Part shown: positions 34,298 to 44,407 of the stretch, piece by piece
How the letters are laid out: every line of letters begins with the position of its first letter
Numbering within the stretch: position 1 is the first letter of the stretch
Source of the DNA: Heterobasidion occidentale
Lineage: Eukaryota > Basidiomycota > Agaricomycetes > Russulales > Bondarzewiaceae
Assembly (NCBI GenBank): GCA_039111635.1
Contig: JBCAQO010000006.1
Location: 2,108,001 to 2,172,000 of the forward strand
Reading direction: 5' to 3'
DNA length: 64,000 nucleotides
Notes under the pieces: generated by a model
Told to the model about the DNA's origin: nothing
Database searches by the model: none
The model's input: the letters and a program-made list of their open reading frames with translations, nothing else
Program-made: the position numbers and the translations under genes

Positions 34298-35104
34298 TCA
34301 CTCATCTAGATTCTCGCCCTGCGCCTTGGTCTTCCCACCTGCTCGTTTCCGCTTGCTGCCCTTGCCTTCCCCGCCCTGGCCCTCGCCTGACTGTGACTGC
34401 CCCAAATTGTCCTTCACTCCCTTCGCGATTTCCCACCATCCGCTGCTACTGACGATGCCCGCAACGCTCCCCACGAACTTCTGCACCTCCTCCGCGACGT
34501 TCACCTGTTCCACATGTGCGTTTTCCTGATACTGCCACTCCTGATGACGATCGAAAGACTCCCAGGGCTTTGGGCGAGCTTCGCGAGGCTGTGAGTCTGT
34601 CCGTGAGCGTGAGCGCCTCGAGGATGAACCTTCGTCGCCGTCATTGCCTCGCCTATTCGTGAACTCGAGTAACATCCCGGATATAGCGGGGATCAACCCT
34701 CCCGCTCTTATTCTCTGCCCTATACCATCTCCACCTCCCCCTTGTTGGTTGCCCAACATAAATCCTGCGCCTGCCGCTAATACGCTGAGAATTGTGCCCC
34801 ATTTGAGCATCCATACACTTGTCCGCACCATCCAGCTCGCTGTTCGATATAAGCTGAGCAGCGCGAGGTATGCCGCGAGCAGACTGAGTAATGGCGGAAT
34901 TAATGTTTGAGTGTCCCACTCCCATGGTCTGGAACGTATGACGACCGATAGTAGATTCAGCAAGGCGGTGAACATGGCCAATGAGTGGGAGAAGATGGTG
35001 AGTAGGAATGAGTATAGCGGAGGAGGGAGGGCAGAAGACAGATAGTCAAGCAAGGGATCCAGGAAAGCCGGCAAGGGTACGTCTGCAGGGTCCACGTAGT
35101 CCAT
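34298..35104 (-). CDS. APQ12-like nuclear envelope / nuclear pore assembly protein
   Basis: Single-exon frame of 268 residues. Three hydrophobic segments lie in the first half (about residues 28-55 SFLLTIFSHSLAMFTALL; 70-88 LIPPLLSLLAAYLALLSLY; 98-118 WMLKWGTILSVLAAGAGF), followed by a charged, Ser/Arg- and Lys-rich C-terminal half (SSSRRSRSRTDS; KGSKRKRAGGKTK). The order of SLYRTASWMVRT then KWGTILSVLAAGAGF matches what I recall of the fungal APQ12 domain, which supports nuclear pore assembly and lipid homeostasis at the nuclear envelope. Yeast Apq12 is shorter, so the tail is an extension. Identity is moderately sure; an unrelated small membrane protein is the alternative. The duplicated block starts 6 bases upstream of this start codon. 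Confidence 0.6.
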   Translation of the reverse strand: MDYVDPADVPLPAFLDPLLDYLSSALPPPLYSFLLTIFSHSLAMFTALLNLLSVVIRSRPWEWDTQTLIPPLLSLLAAYLALLSLYRTASWMVRTSVWMLKWGTILSVLAAGAGFMLGNQQGGGGDGIGQRIRAGGLIPAISGMLLEFTNRRGNDGDEGSSSRRSRSRTDSQPREARPKPWESFDRHQEWQYQENAHVEQVNVAEEVQKFVGSVAGIVSSSGWWEIAKGVKDNLGQSQSGEGQGGEGKGSKRKRAGGKTKAQGENLDE

Positions 35105-35610
35105 GATAGAAACAAGTTGGTCTCTAGTGGCCGTGCGTCAAGTTGTTGGTGGCGAGTCAACTCCCCAGCCTGCCACCTACAGTTGCCAGGGTTGAAGGCA
35201 GTGTCACGGGCTACATCAGTATACGCTTGATATGTCTCACGCTCTGTAAACCGAGTTTGATTCGGAGTATCAAGAGTCTAGGTCTGTGACAAAAGTCACA
35301 TGAAGCATGTAACACCATCGAAGAAAACCGCGGATTTGTACTGCCAAATTAGGCATCATGACCCTGAGCACCTCGGAGGAAAAGCGCATCTATCTTGCAT
35401 CTGCCAATCGGAATCCGAGCATTCATGCCGAAGCGGACTTTTGGATTTGATTTAATTTCGTGAGAATCTTCAAATACGTCCAAACAATGTTTTCTATAAG
35501 ATCAAGTGTCATTGGCCTTCGAAGGTCCTTCAATCCTGCCAGAGCCCCCCTCTGAGCCCCCCTCAGCCACAGCCAGCCCCCTCCCCTGCATATTATCTTG
35601 TTCATATACA

Positions 35611-36364
35611 ATGGCTATTAAAAGAAAGTTCGACTCTGACTCTGTTGAAGTTGGCCGTCAAGTAGGTTCACTTTCAGGCTAGGCGCGACGCGCTCCAGCT
35701 CACGGATTTCCCATATTAGGCCAAGCAAATCAGATGCATCCCATTCCCTGCATACGAGCCAGATTTCGACGTCGAAATGTCAGACGCGTCGAGTTCAGAT
35801 AACGAGCTCATGCCTGCTCAGCAATACCATAGCCGGCACGACTCCGCGGCCAGCACGAACTCTGACGCGTCTTCAACTCATCCTAGTATGCCGTCTTCCC
35901 TATCCCGACACTCACGGTCGGTTTACAGTTATATCCCGCCCCTAATAGGTCGCTACCCGTCATTCAATATCTATCCTACTCCTTTCTTTGGTGGCCCTGG
36001 TGGTACTGTTGATACTGATTCTCACAATTATTCGAGGTACGCAACTCCCCCGCCGCAGGCACCCGCAAAGCCCGTCGGCCTCTTTGAGCCCAGAAACTCT
36101 TTCGCACATCACGGGTAAGCGAACTTTCTCTCATGGTCGTGACGACAGCATATACACTCTGTTCTTCAAGAGCTGTGCTGACCGACTCCGTTCTGCCTCT
36201 TTCGCGATGTTTCTATGATCAGAAATTGCACTCAGATTCCAAAACTTCGTATTGCTTGCTCGGCCGGTTCTCATGGCCAGAGGACCATGTGGAGTCACTG
36301 CGAAGAATGCGGCGCCATCGAAATGATCGACCCGACTATTGAAGACCATATCTTCTTCGACTAG
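35611..36364 (+). CDS. Orphan protein with C-terminal Cys/His motif (copy 1)
   Basis: Not recognised. Exon 1 (MAIKRKFDSDSVEVGRQ) joins across a 57-bp intron to KQIRCIPFPAYEPDFDVEMSDASSSDNELMPAQ, a Ser/Asp-rich disordered segment with YIPPLIGRYPSFNIYPTPFFGG, then a GTAAGC donor after FAHHG. The last exon, after the acceptor ATCAG at about 36,215, reads NCTQIPKLRIACSAGSHGQRTMWSHCEECGAIEMID and ends HIFFD at 36,364. The C-terminal Cys-x11-Cys..His..Cys-x2-Cys set suggests a small metal site. The N-terminus has a short basic stretch, possibly nuclear. Copy 2 at 55,603 has a broken last exon. Confidence 0.6.
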
Positions 36365-37112
36365 GCCGACTTGTACTTCCGCCCATCCAATCCTCTTTAT
36401 CGCTGCCACCGTGTCCCGCTTCCCCGACTGATGGACATTTTATCTTTTTATGGTTTTCTATTGTGCTGAATGTTTGTGTCTCATGCTCCATTGCTCTGGG
36501 CCCATCGTCGTTGCTTGGCCCATCCTCATCGACATCCAACCTCCTCCGGTTCATCATCTCGCCTTTTCCCACGTCGACTCTCCGCGGCAACAAAGCCGCA
36601 TCGATGATGAAACTTCGTCATCACCGCCAAAATTGTCTTGGCCGACTGTGTTCTCTTGCCTATTAATTCGTTATATTCCATCCATTCCCCGTGCATTTCT
36701 TGCCCCGCCCGCCACATATCCTACTCGAGCCTCGTCTGCATCAATGTCTCTGTACATATCGGTCCGCTTTCTGTAACACGTTGTGCCTGTGTTTCGCGTC
36801 ATAGTTGAAGTGCCCTGTTCGGTACGATTTGGATTATATGAGTCCGTGTTGCGGAGTTAACGTCTTACGCCGTTCGTGAGTAATTTCTTGATCGGCGGAC
36901 TCACGGCGTGAAGTCTTGAACGTAACATCTTAATTGAGATCCTCGGGGAGGGCTTATGGCCCCAAGTCACAAGAGATGCAGAAAAATATCTGGCGAAGGG
37001 CTCTCGTGTGCACCTCATATACTCAGTGATATACACTCATATGAGTGATGTCCTTGGGTGACACCTCTCCTGCATAGATGGCTCGATTGCACTTCTCTTT
37101 TCCCACTCACAG
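36365..37112. other. Intergenic, no gene supported
   Basis: About 750 bases: the 3' flank of the orphan gene, then AT-richer sequence with several short direct repeats such as GATATACACTCATATGAGTG near 37,028. No coding segment found. Confidence 0.35.
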
Positions 37113-37383
37113 CAGTACCTCATGAATATACCACCGCCGATGGATGGGAGCCGCCACGCGCGCTAGAAAGGCGTTTGGTGATAAGCACGCTTGTACCCCA
37201 AATCTTATTCCTGTACACTAGGCGCTTTGTGAAAGATCTACCCAGAAAGTATACCCTTGTCTATCGCTCCGACGCATCGACCGAGTTGGTATCTCAAGGT
37301 TGTGGGCTTTGGGCGGACATTGGGACAGGATCTTTCCGTGAGGTTGCTGTACGCTTCTTGACTTCTCAACGCGGAACGCCACG
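37113..37383 (+). CDS. Possible internal exon of unknown gene (copy 1)
   Basis: An open stretch bounded by an acceptor (CTCACAG at 37,106-37,112) and a strong donor (CG|GTAAGG at 37,384) reads PHEYTTADGWEPPRALERRLV..STLVPQILFLYTRRFVKDLPRKYTLVYRSDASTELVSQG..GTGSFREVAVRFL. The block is conserved in copy 2, where the first codons read MSHEYI. The amino acids look like a real folded domain, but I do not recognise it and found no flanking exons. It may be a remnant of a larger gene. Confidence 0.35.
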
Positions 37384-38389
37384 GTAAGGTATTTCACATG
37401 CTACGACAGCCATACAAAGCTCCACGACCTGGCTTGTGAGGAAGAAGAAGTACAGGAGGAAGGCACGAAGAAGAGCAGTCTGTCTGGGGACATTAGGAAA
37501 CAGGACCGCCGAATCGATGTAACTTTGAAGCTTAACGGCAGGCGGGGTCGGCATCATTGCCAAAGCAGGTTGGAGCAGGAGCTCATTGCTATGTCCATGC
37601 GTATTGGGATGGGATGTAGGTAAGCGCGGGGTTTGGACCAAGGCGCCTGACTTGTTCATCGCTTCATCCGGACAAGATCAGAATTTTGTAAGAGCGGGTA
37701 CGGCGGGAGGATGAATGGTTTCAGTCTTGTTGTGAATCAGTGAGACCGGCGAAACCAGCATTAGACGCTTCTTTGAGACGAGCTTTCAGAAAAAGGTATA
37801 AACAAGTGTCGAGAACATGTAGGTTGTCTCAAGGAAGGGTGGATTGTAGATCGTCGTGGGGCCAATGATTCTTGGGACGTTGGAACAGCTGAGCCAAAGA
37901 GCAGTTCCTCACGCTGAGACCGAAATTGTCGCAAACTTGCCCAGTTCAGTTTTGCAATGATGACATCATCTTGGAGTCGAACCACAGCCAGCGGCAACCA
38001 ACGACGACAAGCTACGATGGGCGACGAGCGAGCGTCCCCTATCAATAGTATGTCGGACGCCCGTTTGGATGCAGAGGATGGCTTTTGCATGCAGACATCG
38101 CAAGACGGCTGCCCGCAGTATCCGAAATCTGCAACGGATGCTGTATGGAACAGCGGCGACCTCGAAGTGCATTGGACGAACCGTTGCTTGTACGTATGCG
38201 TCGAAATGACGTTCTGACTGAAATTGGGGGTGGGGCCCCACCTGGGCCGGTGTTCCGCACTCTCCCCCGCCCGTTCTCCACACTTACTGACACAGATCTC
38301 TGATAGCTCCGATGTGGCAGAAACGATAAAAGGCAGAGCCAGCGCTCGAGATTTCTCGCCCTACGCGCGCCCTTTCCTCCACTGCTATC
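37384..38389. promoter_or_regulatory. Upstream region of the MFS transporter (copy 1)
   Basis: About 1 kb with no supported gene. Between about 38,000 and 38,155 it differs from copy 2 far more than the surroundings. The last 180 bases contain a GGGGTGGGGCCCCAC stretch and then the likely 5' UTR. Confidence 0.35.
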
Positions 38390-40756
38390 ATGTCCCACTC
38401 ACTAGCAGTCAGCCGACGCGCTTCGAATGAGAAGAAGGCTCGCACGTCGCTCGAGGAGAACAAACAGGAGGAGCGGATAGACGATGTCACTGCCTTGAAC
38501 GTCAAGCTTGCCAACCCTCTTGCAGGCCTCTCGCACGAGCAACTCATCAATGACGCAGTGGAGTTTGCTAGGACACATGGCCTCGAACACCTAACAGAAG
38601 AGTTCAAGAAGGGAGCTCTGATCGCCCAGGATCCTTCCGCCTTTGAAAGCCTTCCTCTTCTCACGGAGGAAGACAGAGTCCATCTTCGAAGGGAGCTTAC
38701 GAACAAATGGGACCAGCCTGCCACTCTCTACTACCTCGTCATTCTCTGTTCCGTGGCTGCTTGCGTTCAAGGGGTGCGCTCTTCGTCTGTGGCAAACGTG
38801 TTCTAAATTGACGAGAAAATCGACTGATTCTTTAGATGGACGAGGCTGTTATCAATGGTGCCAACCTTTTCTTCGCTAAGCAGTTCGGTATCGATCCCAA
38901 AGCCCAAGACGGCAATGCGAGTCGAAATCAGTGGATATTAGGTCTCGTTAACTCCGCTCCATACGTGCGTCGGAGGCGTTCCTATAAATACGTTCAAGTC
39001 TCATGAATTGTTTGCAATAGCTGTGCTGCGCCGTATTTGGTTGCTGGCTCACTGATCCTCTCAACCGCTATCTTGGTCGGCGTGGCACAATCTTCGTTAC
39101 CGCGACCGTGTCTTTCCTGGCTTGCATTTGGCAAGGCGTGACCAATTCGTGGCCCCATTTGTTCATCGCTCGGTTTGTCCTTGGATTGGGCATTGGCCCC
39201 AAATCTGCCACTGTCCCTGTTTATGCTGCAGAGTGTGCTCCCTCTCCCATTCGTGGTGGTCTGGTCATGATGTGGCAAATGTGGACCGCCTTTGGTATCA
39301 TGATCGGATATGTCGCAGACCTTGCCTTCTACCGTGTTCCAGATAAACCTCATATCACTGGTCTCAATTGGCGTCTTATGTTGGCTTCGGTAACCGATCC
39401 GCTATATCTGCAATGCTCCCAGATCTGATGTTGACCTGTTCATCAGGCTGGTATCCCCGCTCTCGCCCTCATGGCTCAAGTTTTTCTCTGTCCTGAGTCG
39501 CCTCGTTGGCTGATGGGCAAAGGTCGGTATGACAAGGCTTACCGATCACTTGCACGGTTGCGCCGTCACCCTATCCAAGCTGCTCGGGATCTGTACTGTC
39601 AGTCAAAATCTATTCGACCATATCAAGTGAACGCTCATCATTTCACGTAGACATCCACGTTCTTTTGGAGGCCGAAAATGAGATCACCGAAAGCAAGAAC
39701 AGGTTCAAGGAGCTCTTCACCGTTCCACGTAATCGCAGGGCTACGTTAGCTTCATTCATTGTCATGTTCATGTAAGTTTCTGCTCATACTGTATCCTAAC
39801 CTGTCGTCCTCATATCGAGGTGTCCATTATCAGGCAACAGTTCTGTGGCGTCAACGTCATCGCGTACTACTCTTCATCTATTTTCACTGAGGCGAACTTC
39901 AGCGAGATTCAGGCTTTACTGTCGTCGTTTGGCTTTGGTGCCATCAATTTCACTTTCGCGTTCCCTGCCGTGTGGACCATCGATACCTTCGGCCGTCGCA
40001 ATCTTCTGCTTACAACATTCCCTCTGATGGCTATTTTCCTTCTCATGACCGGATTTGCATTGTGGGTTCCCTTGTACTCCCCGTGAGTGATATCTGATCA
40101 TGACGGTTTCGATAGCTGGATCCCTCAAGATAACAAAGCTCGCATCGGAATCGTAGCATTAGGCATTTATCTGTTCGGTTGCGCCTACTCGCCTGGTGAG
40201 GGCCCCGTGCCTTTTACCTACTCTGCAGAAGCCTATCCTCTCTACGTTCGAGACGTTGGTATGTCGTTCTCTACCGCGGTACTGTGGTTTTTGTAAGTCC
40301 GCCGTGTACCTCTCTTGTGCGGCATGAATGTCTCACTCTGTCTTCCTACCCTTCTCTTCAGCAACTTCGTCGTTGCAATCACATTCCCGCGTCTTCTCGG
40401 AGCCTTCCAGCCCCAGGGCGCTTTCGGCTGGTATGCCGGATGGAATGTTATCGGGTTCTTCCTAGTGCTGCTTTATGTTCCCGAAACAAAAGCACTCTCG
40501 CTAGAGGAACTCGACCAAGGTCCGTTTGGCATGCTCTCCATCTCCTCTCGCATTGGGACTCATGTGTCCTACGCTGTACTTCACAGTGTTTTCTGTTCCT
40601 ACGCACACCCACGCTGCATATCAGCTCAAGGCCCTTCCACGAAACATCAAAAGACACATCTTCCGCATGAATGTCGAAGATGTCCCGCCGCTGTACGAGC
40701 ACGAAGGTGCCATCGGCGAAAAACACTATGCGCCGGGTGGTGTGGGTGCTGCCTAG
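38390..40756 (+). CDS. MFS sugar/polyol transporter (copy 1)
   Basis: A 12-helix proton-coupled sugar porter of the plasma membrane. About eight or nine exons start [16 protein letters not shown] and give a hydrophilic N-terminus of about 100 residues ([19 protein letters not shown]) before helix 1 ([27 protein letters not shown]). Sugar-porter signatures: [13 protein letters not shown] (loop 2-3), [60 protein letters not shown], the loop 8-9 motif [31 protein letters not shown] and [13 protein letters not shown]. The correct intron near 40,062-40,115 uses donor GTGGGT, giving FAFWIPQDN. The long N-terminal tail and these signatures fit the fungal myo-inositol/quinate-like branch, but the substrate cannot be told. 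Intact. Confidence 0.88.
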
Positions 40757-41823
40757 TCTTCATTCGCTTTTCAGCACGTGGTCCAGCTCATCCACCCCGT
40801 TTTGCTTTCACTCTGGCGGTCTCGACCAGTCGCTTTGCTGTATCCCCTTGCATCTAAATTACGATCTCTATGACCGGCAGATGCAGTGTTCTTGTATCCT
40901 AATGTGTATGCATGTATGTATCTGTACTTATACCTCAGCTAATGGGGCTCGCTGCGGTATTTGTTTTCGTTAGTCACCTTGCCGTATTGTGAGACGAGAC
41001 ACTGTATTTCTCCTAGCGCTCGAATATATCTATTCAGTGGTCAGGTCGAGTTTTCTTGTTTGAAGGGTCGCTATCATGAATGATAGTATCTGGAGATGTG
41101 CACAATGGTGGGTAGTGCACTCGATGGTGTGGCGGGAAAGACCCCGAAAAAAAGATTGCAAAGGCATACGCACAAGCAGACCAAGTCCATACGGGCGCCC
41201 ATCAAAGATCAACCAAGCGAAGTCCAAGCGATCGCCGACTTGCACGCACTGTGCAAGTCCGTAGCGATAACATGTGGATGCTGCGCACACTCTCGGGGCC
41301 GTACACGAGACAGGCTCTCAGGCAACTCTCAGCACCTGGGCAGGGACATACATGCTAATGAGACCTTTCTCGTGTTGGTCGTGGACAGGCACACAGGACC
41401 GATAAATGGCAGCCTTGCCAGGGCTTGAGTATATATAGGTATATGTACGGGCAGACCGATAAGCTTTAGCGAGGTAGGACGCAAGGTGGAGATAGGGAGC
41501 ACTGAGGCCGAGGATGTTTTGACTGGGTGCACTAGTGGTGGTTATGGGAGGTTGTATAGAACAGACCTCTCGAAGACGTCGATGAATGCGAGGGTGTCCG
41601 AACAGAGAAGCGGTGTAAGGGGGGCAAAGCAACGCAGTAAAGAGGTTTGTTTGTTACATATGGCCTACGATGGTTAGAATCGACTGGATTGAAAGCCAAA
41701 GATAGCAAGGAGCAAGACGGCTAGTGGCGACTGCGGGGAGAGGAAGAGCTCCTGATCGGCGGCAAGGCGCGCAGCGCCACTTTTATGTACTCAACCCAGA
41801 CGCGTCTCACAGCAAGACCCTCA
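40757..41823. promoter_or_regulatory. Intergenic region upstream of WDR68 (copy 1)
   Basis: About 1.07 kb. It includes a block at 41,277-41,355 that is replaced by unrelated sequence in copy 2 (61,269-61,341). No gene is supported. A GTATGCATGTATGTATC repeat lies near 40,905. Confidence 0.4.
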
Positions 41824-43307
41824 ATGACACAGACAACCTTGCTTCAATACGAAGCCCCATGTAAGCAGCAGCGCCTTCCAAACATCGCCCTCCTGATTCC
41901 AACCGACCGGTCTCGACGCATACAGGGCCCGTGCACGCGATCGACTGGTGCAAGTCGCCTGCGCCTGGCCAACTCCGTCCACGCTCCGCCTTCCGCCTGG
42001 GGGTGGCCTCGTTCACCGAAGACTACAGAAACCGCATCGCCGTCGTCGGGCTGCAGGACGAACGCGTGCTCGTGGAGGACGACTATGGCGACTACCCGGA
42101 CTTCGTGACGCTCGTCGAGGCGAACCACGGATACCCTGCGACCAGCCTGCAGTGGCAGCCCAGCGCGGCGTCCAGTTTCCAGTGGACGCAGAAATCTCCG
42201 TCGACGGAGCTGCTTGCGACGACGGGGGACTCTTTGAGGGTGTGGGAGTACACGAACGACGCATCGCCGTCGCTGTCGAGCTTCGTGGGGAGGCAGCCGA
42301 CCTCAGGAGGGCACAGATTGACGCTTAGATCTACACTGTCTGGGGTATGTCGCCCGCCCTCTCTCGCGCTCGCCGTCGTCTGTTGAAGCTCACGATGCCG
42401 CGGCTTCACGGGCGCCCAGCAATCAAAAGTCACCAACCAGTCGGGGGGCGCCCCGCTCACCAACTTCTCGTGGAACGAGAAGATGCCCAACCTCGTCGTG
42501 ACATCATCGATAGACACGACGTGCACCGTCTGGAACATCGACACCTCCACCGCCGTCACGCAGCTGATCGCGCACGACCGCGAGGTGTACGACGTCGCGT
42601 GGCTGCCAGGATCGACGGACATCTTCGTCTCCGTCGGCGCGGACGGCTCGCTGCGCGCGTTCGACCTGCGTAGCCTCGAGCACTCCACCATCCTGTACGA
42701 GACCCCGCCGCCGAAGAACCCGCCGCCGCCGACGACGCCGTCCGCGGGGTCCCGCCCCCCCACGTCGCCGCTGCTTCGCATCGCGTTCAATCCATCAGAC
42801 GCGAACTACATGTCAACGTTCCACATGGACGGATCGGACGTGCAGATTCTGGACATGCGGAGTCCAGGTGCCCCCGTGATGGAGCTTCGGGCGCATCGAG
42901 CGCCCGTCAACGCCGCAGCCTGGAGTTTCACAGACACCCCGTTACTAGCTACCGCAGGTAACGTAGACCGACGACCTGTCCAGCTCGCTGCGAGTGAACT
43001 GACGCCTGGTCAAAATTCTACAGCTGACGACTGCCAGCTACTCCTGTGGGACATCGCGCCGCATTCGCTGCCTCCCAGCTCCTCGCCCCGCAACGCGAGC
43101 TCGCGCCTCAGCTCGCCGCGACCGTCTGACGGGAAGAAGCGGATTCTGTCGGATCCCGTCATGGCGTACTCCGCGTCGAGCGAGATCACGAACATCGCGT
43201 GGTCGCCGCGGATCCCGCAAATGATACTGAACAGCGGGCACATGACGCCCGCGGGAGAGTGGCTCGCGGTTGTGACAGGGAAGTCGATCAAAGCTTTGAA
43301 GGTGTAG
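41824..43307 (+). CDS. WD40 protein, DCAF7/WDR68 (AN11) family (copy 1)
   Basis: A seven-blade WD40 scaffold, ortholog of animal DCAF7/WDR68 and plant AN11/TTG1 relatives, which binds DYRK-type kinases and CUL4-DDB1. Exons 41824-41860, 41926-42344, 42420-42957 and 43024-43307 join in frame, about 425 residues. Signatures: YEAPWPVHAIDWC, FTEDYRNRIAVVGLQDERVLVEDDY, YPATSLQWQPS, LLATTGDSLRVWEY, APLTNFSWNEKMPN, TSSIDTTCTVWNIDT, AHDREVYDVAWLPGS, RAFDLRSLEHSTILYE, LRIAFNPSDANYMSTFHMD, RAHRAPVNAAAWS, DDCQLLLWDI and VTGKSIKALKV. The last intron (66 nt, 42958-43023) is a multiple of three and lacks stops, so retention would give a 22-residue insertion. Intact. Confidence 0.93.
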
Positions 43308-44407
43308 ACGACGGGGCGCTTGTGGGGCCGGACATTTTTACGTGCTGTATTGTGTTATCATAGTTGTGTTGCTCGAGATGGTTCAATGTTTTCCTTTGGA
43401 TGTATCAGGCGTGGACGTCGATGATGCATCGACAGCCTGAAGCGCTGGCTCGCACTGTCCAATATCCAGCGCGCTGAGCGCATTCGTCTGTTCATTGCAG
43501 CTTCGAGACAGGTATGTGAATTGATATACTGGTCACAGCGAGATGCCGTTCTGACAATTCGTGTAGCACACGTCGCGTGCGTAGACTGAGACGCTGCTTT
43601 TAGAAAGTTGGCAACCTTCTTGGCAACTCTATACGAGTGCTCTGTGCCCCTGGTTCCGGATCTCCAATTTATAGTCTCGCAGAAGACTCTGTCCACGGGG
43701 CACCAGCTCATGAGATCCATGCACTCGTACGAACGGCGCGTGTGGGGTGGCACCTGCCCTGTGCAGCAGCGTGGAGTGCCTGACGTGGACCGGGGCCCCT
43801 TATCGCCGACTGTTGTGGTCTGGCTGAGCAAACGCTGGACGGACTTATCTGCACGGCAGCGCCGGGTTTCGTGTCTGTCAAAGAGATATTAGGCGAGGTG
43901 ATACGCGGGGTGTCTTGTGTTGTGTGGCTGGCTATCGGAATGAAGGGGGCGTGCACCTGCGGGTGCATTCCCCATAAGCAATCCAATTGAAGTGCCAAGT
44001 CAGTCCTCTGAATTCCCGACCTGATAAGACCCGGACGTGTGCAGGTGGGGGTGGCAGAGAAGCCGTTTTTTGCCGCAGAAGTCGACCCAAAGGAGTCATT
44101 AACTCCGGATTTAGACGCACTGGCGGGGAAGTGGGTCGCCGAGCAGTGTGGAAATGGGACCGTGAAGGGAAAAAAAACCAAAAGCGGGGACGGGCAGATA
44201 GGAGGGGAGAATTGGATATTTGGGGCAAGGCACCGACAAGGGGTTATCTGGCGGTGGACGGGACGAAAAACGATGAACCGCATGGTGTCGCTGTGCAGAG
44301 CGTATTTATGGGCCCGATCTCGCAGCCATGTTTTTTTTCCTCCAGCGACCAGCGCTCCCTCGAGTCTTTAGCAGCCCGCCGCCGTGCCCCGCCGCACTCC
44401 TGCACAC
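43308..44407. other. Intergenic region downstream of WDR68
   Basis: 1.1 kb. The first 700 bases belong to the duplicated block; the rest is the presumed promoter of the nucleoside transporter with a TTTTTTTTCC pyrimidine tract near 44,330. Short open frames (for example 43,608-43,892) have no recognisable content. Confidence 0.4.

Larger units (their letters stand above)
35110..44015. repeat. 8.9-kb duplicated block, copy 1
   Basis: This block is repeated at 55,101-64,000, directly after the 100-N gap. Gene order and orientation are identical. By eye most of it is nearly identical, with scattered substitutions and small indels, but two noncoding blocks differ strongly. The far end is truncated by the window, so the repeat may continue past 44,015. 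Confidence 0.97.

Noticed and set aside
43608..43892. 94-codon plus-strand frame, also present in copy 2
   Set aside because: Conserved only because the whole block is duplicated; composition and context give no support.
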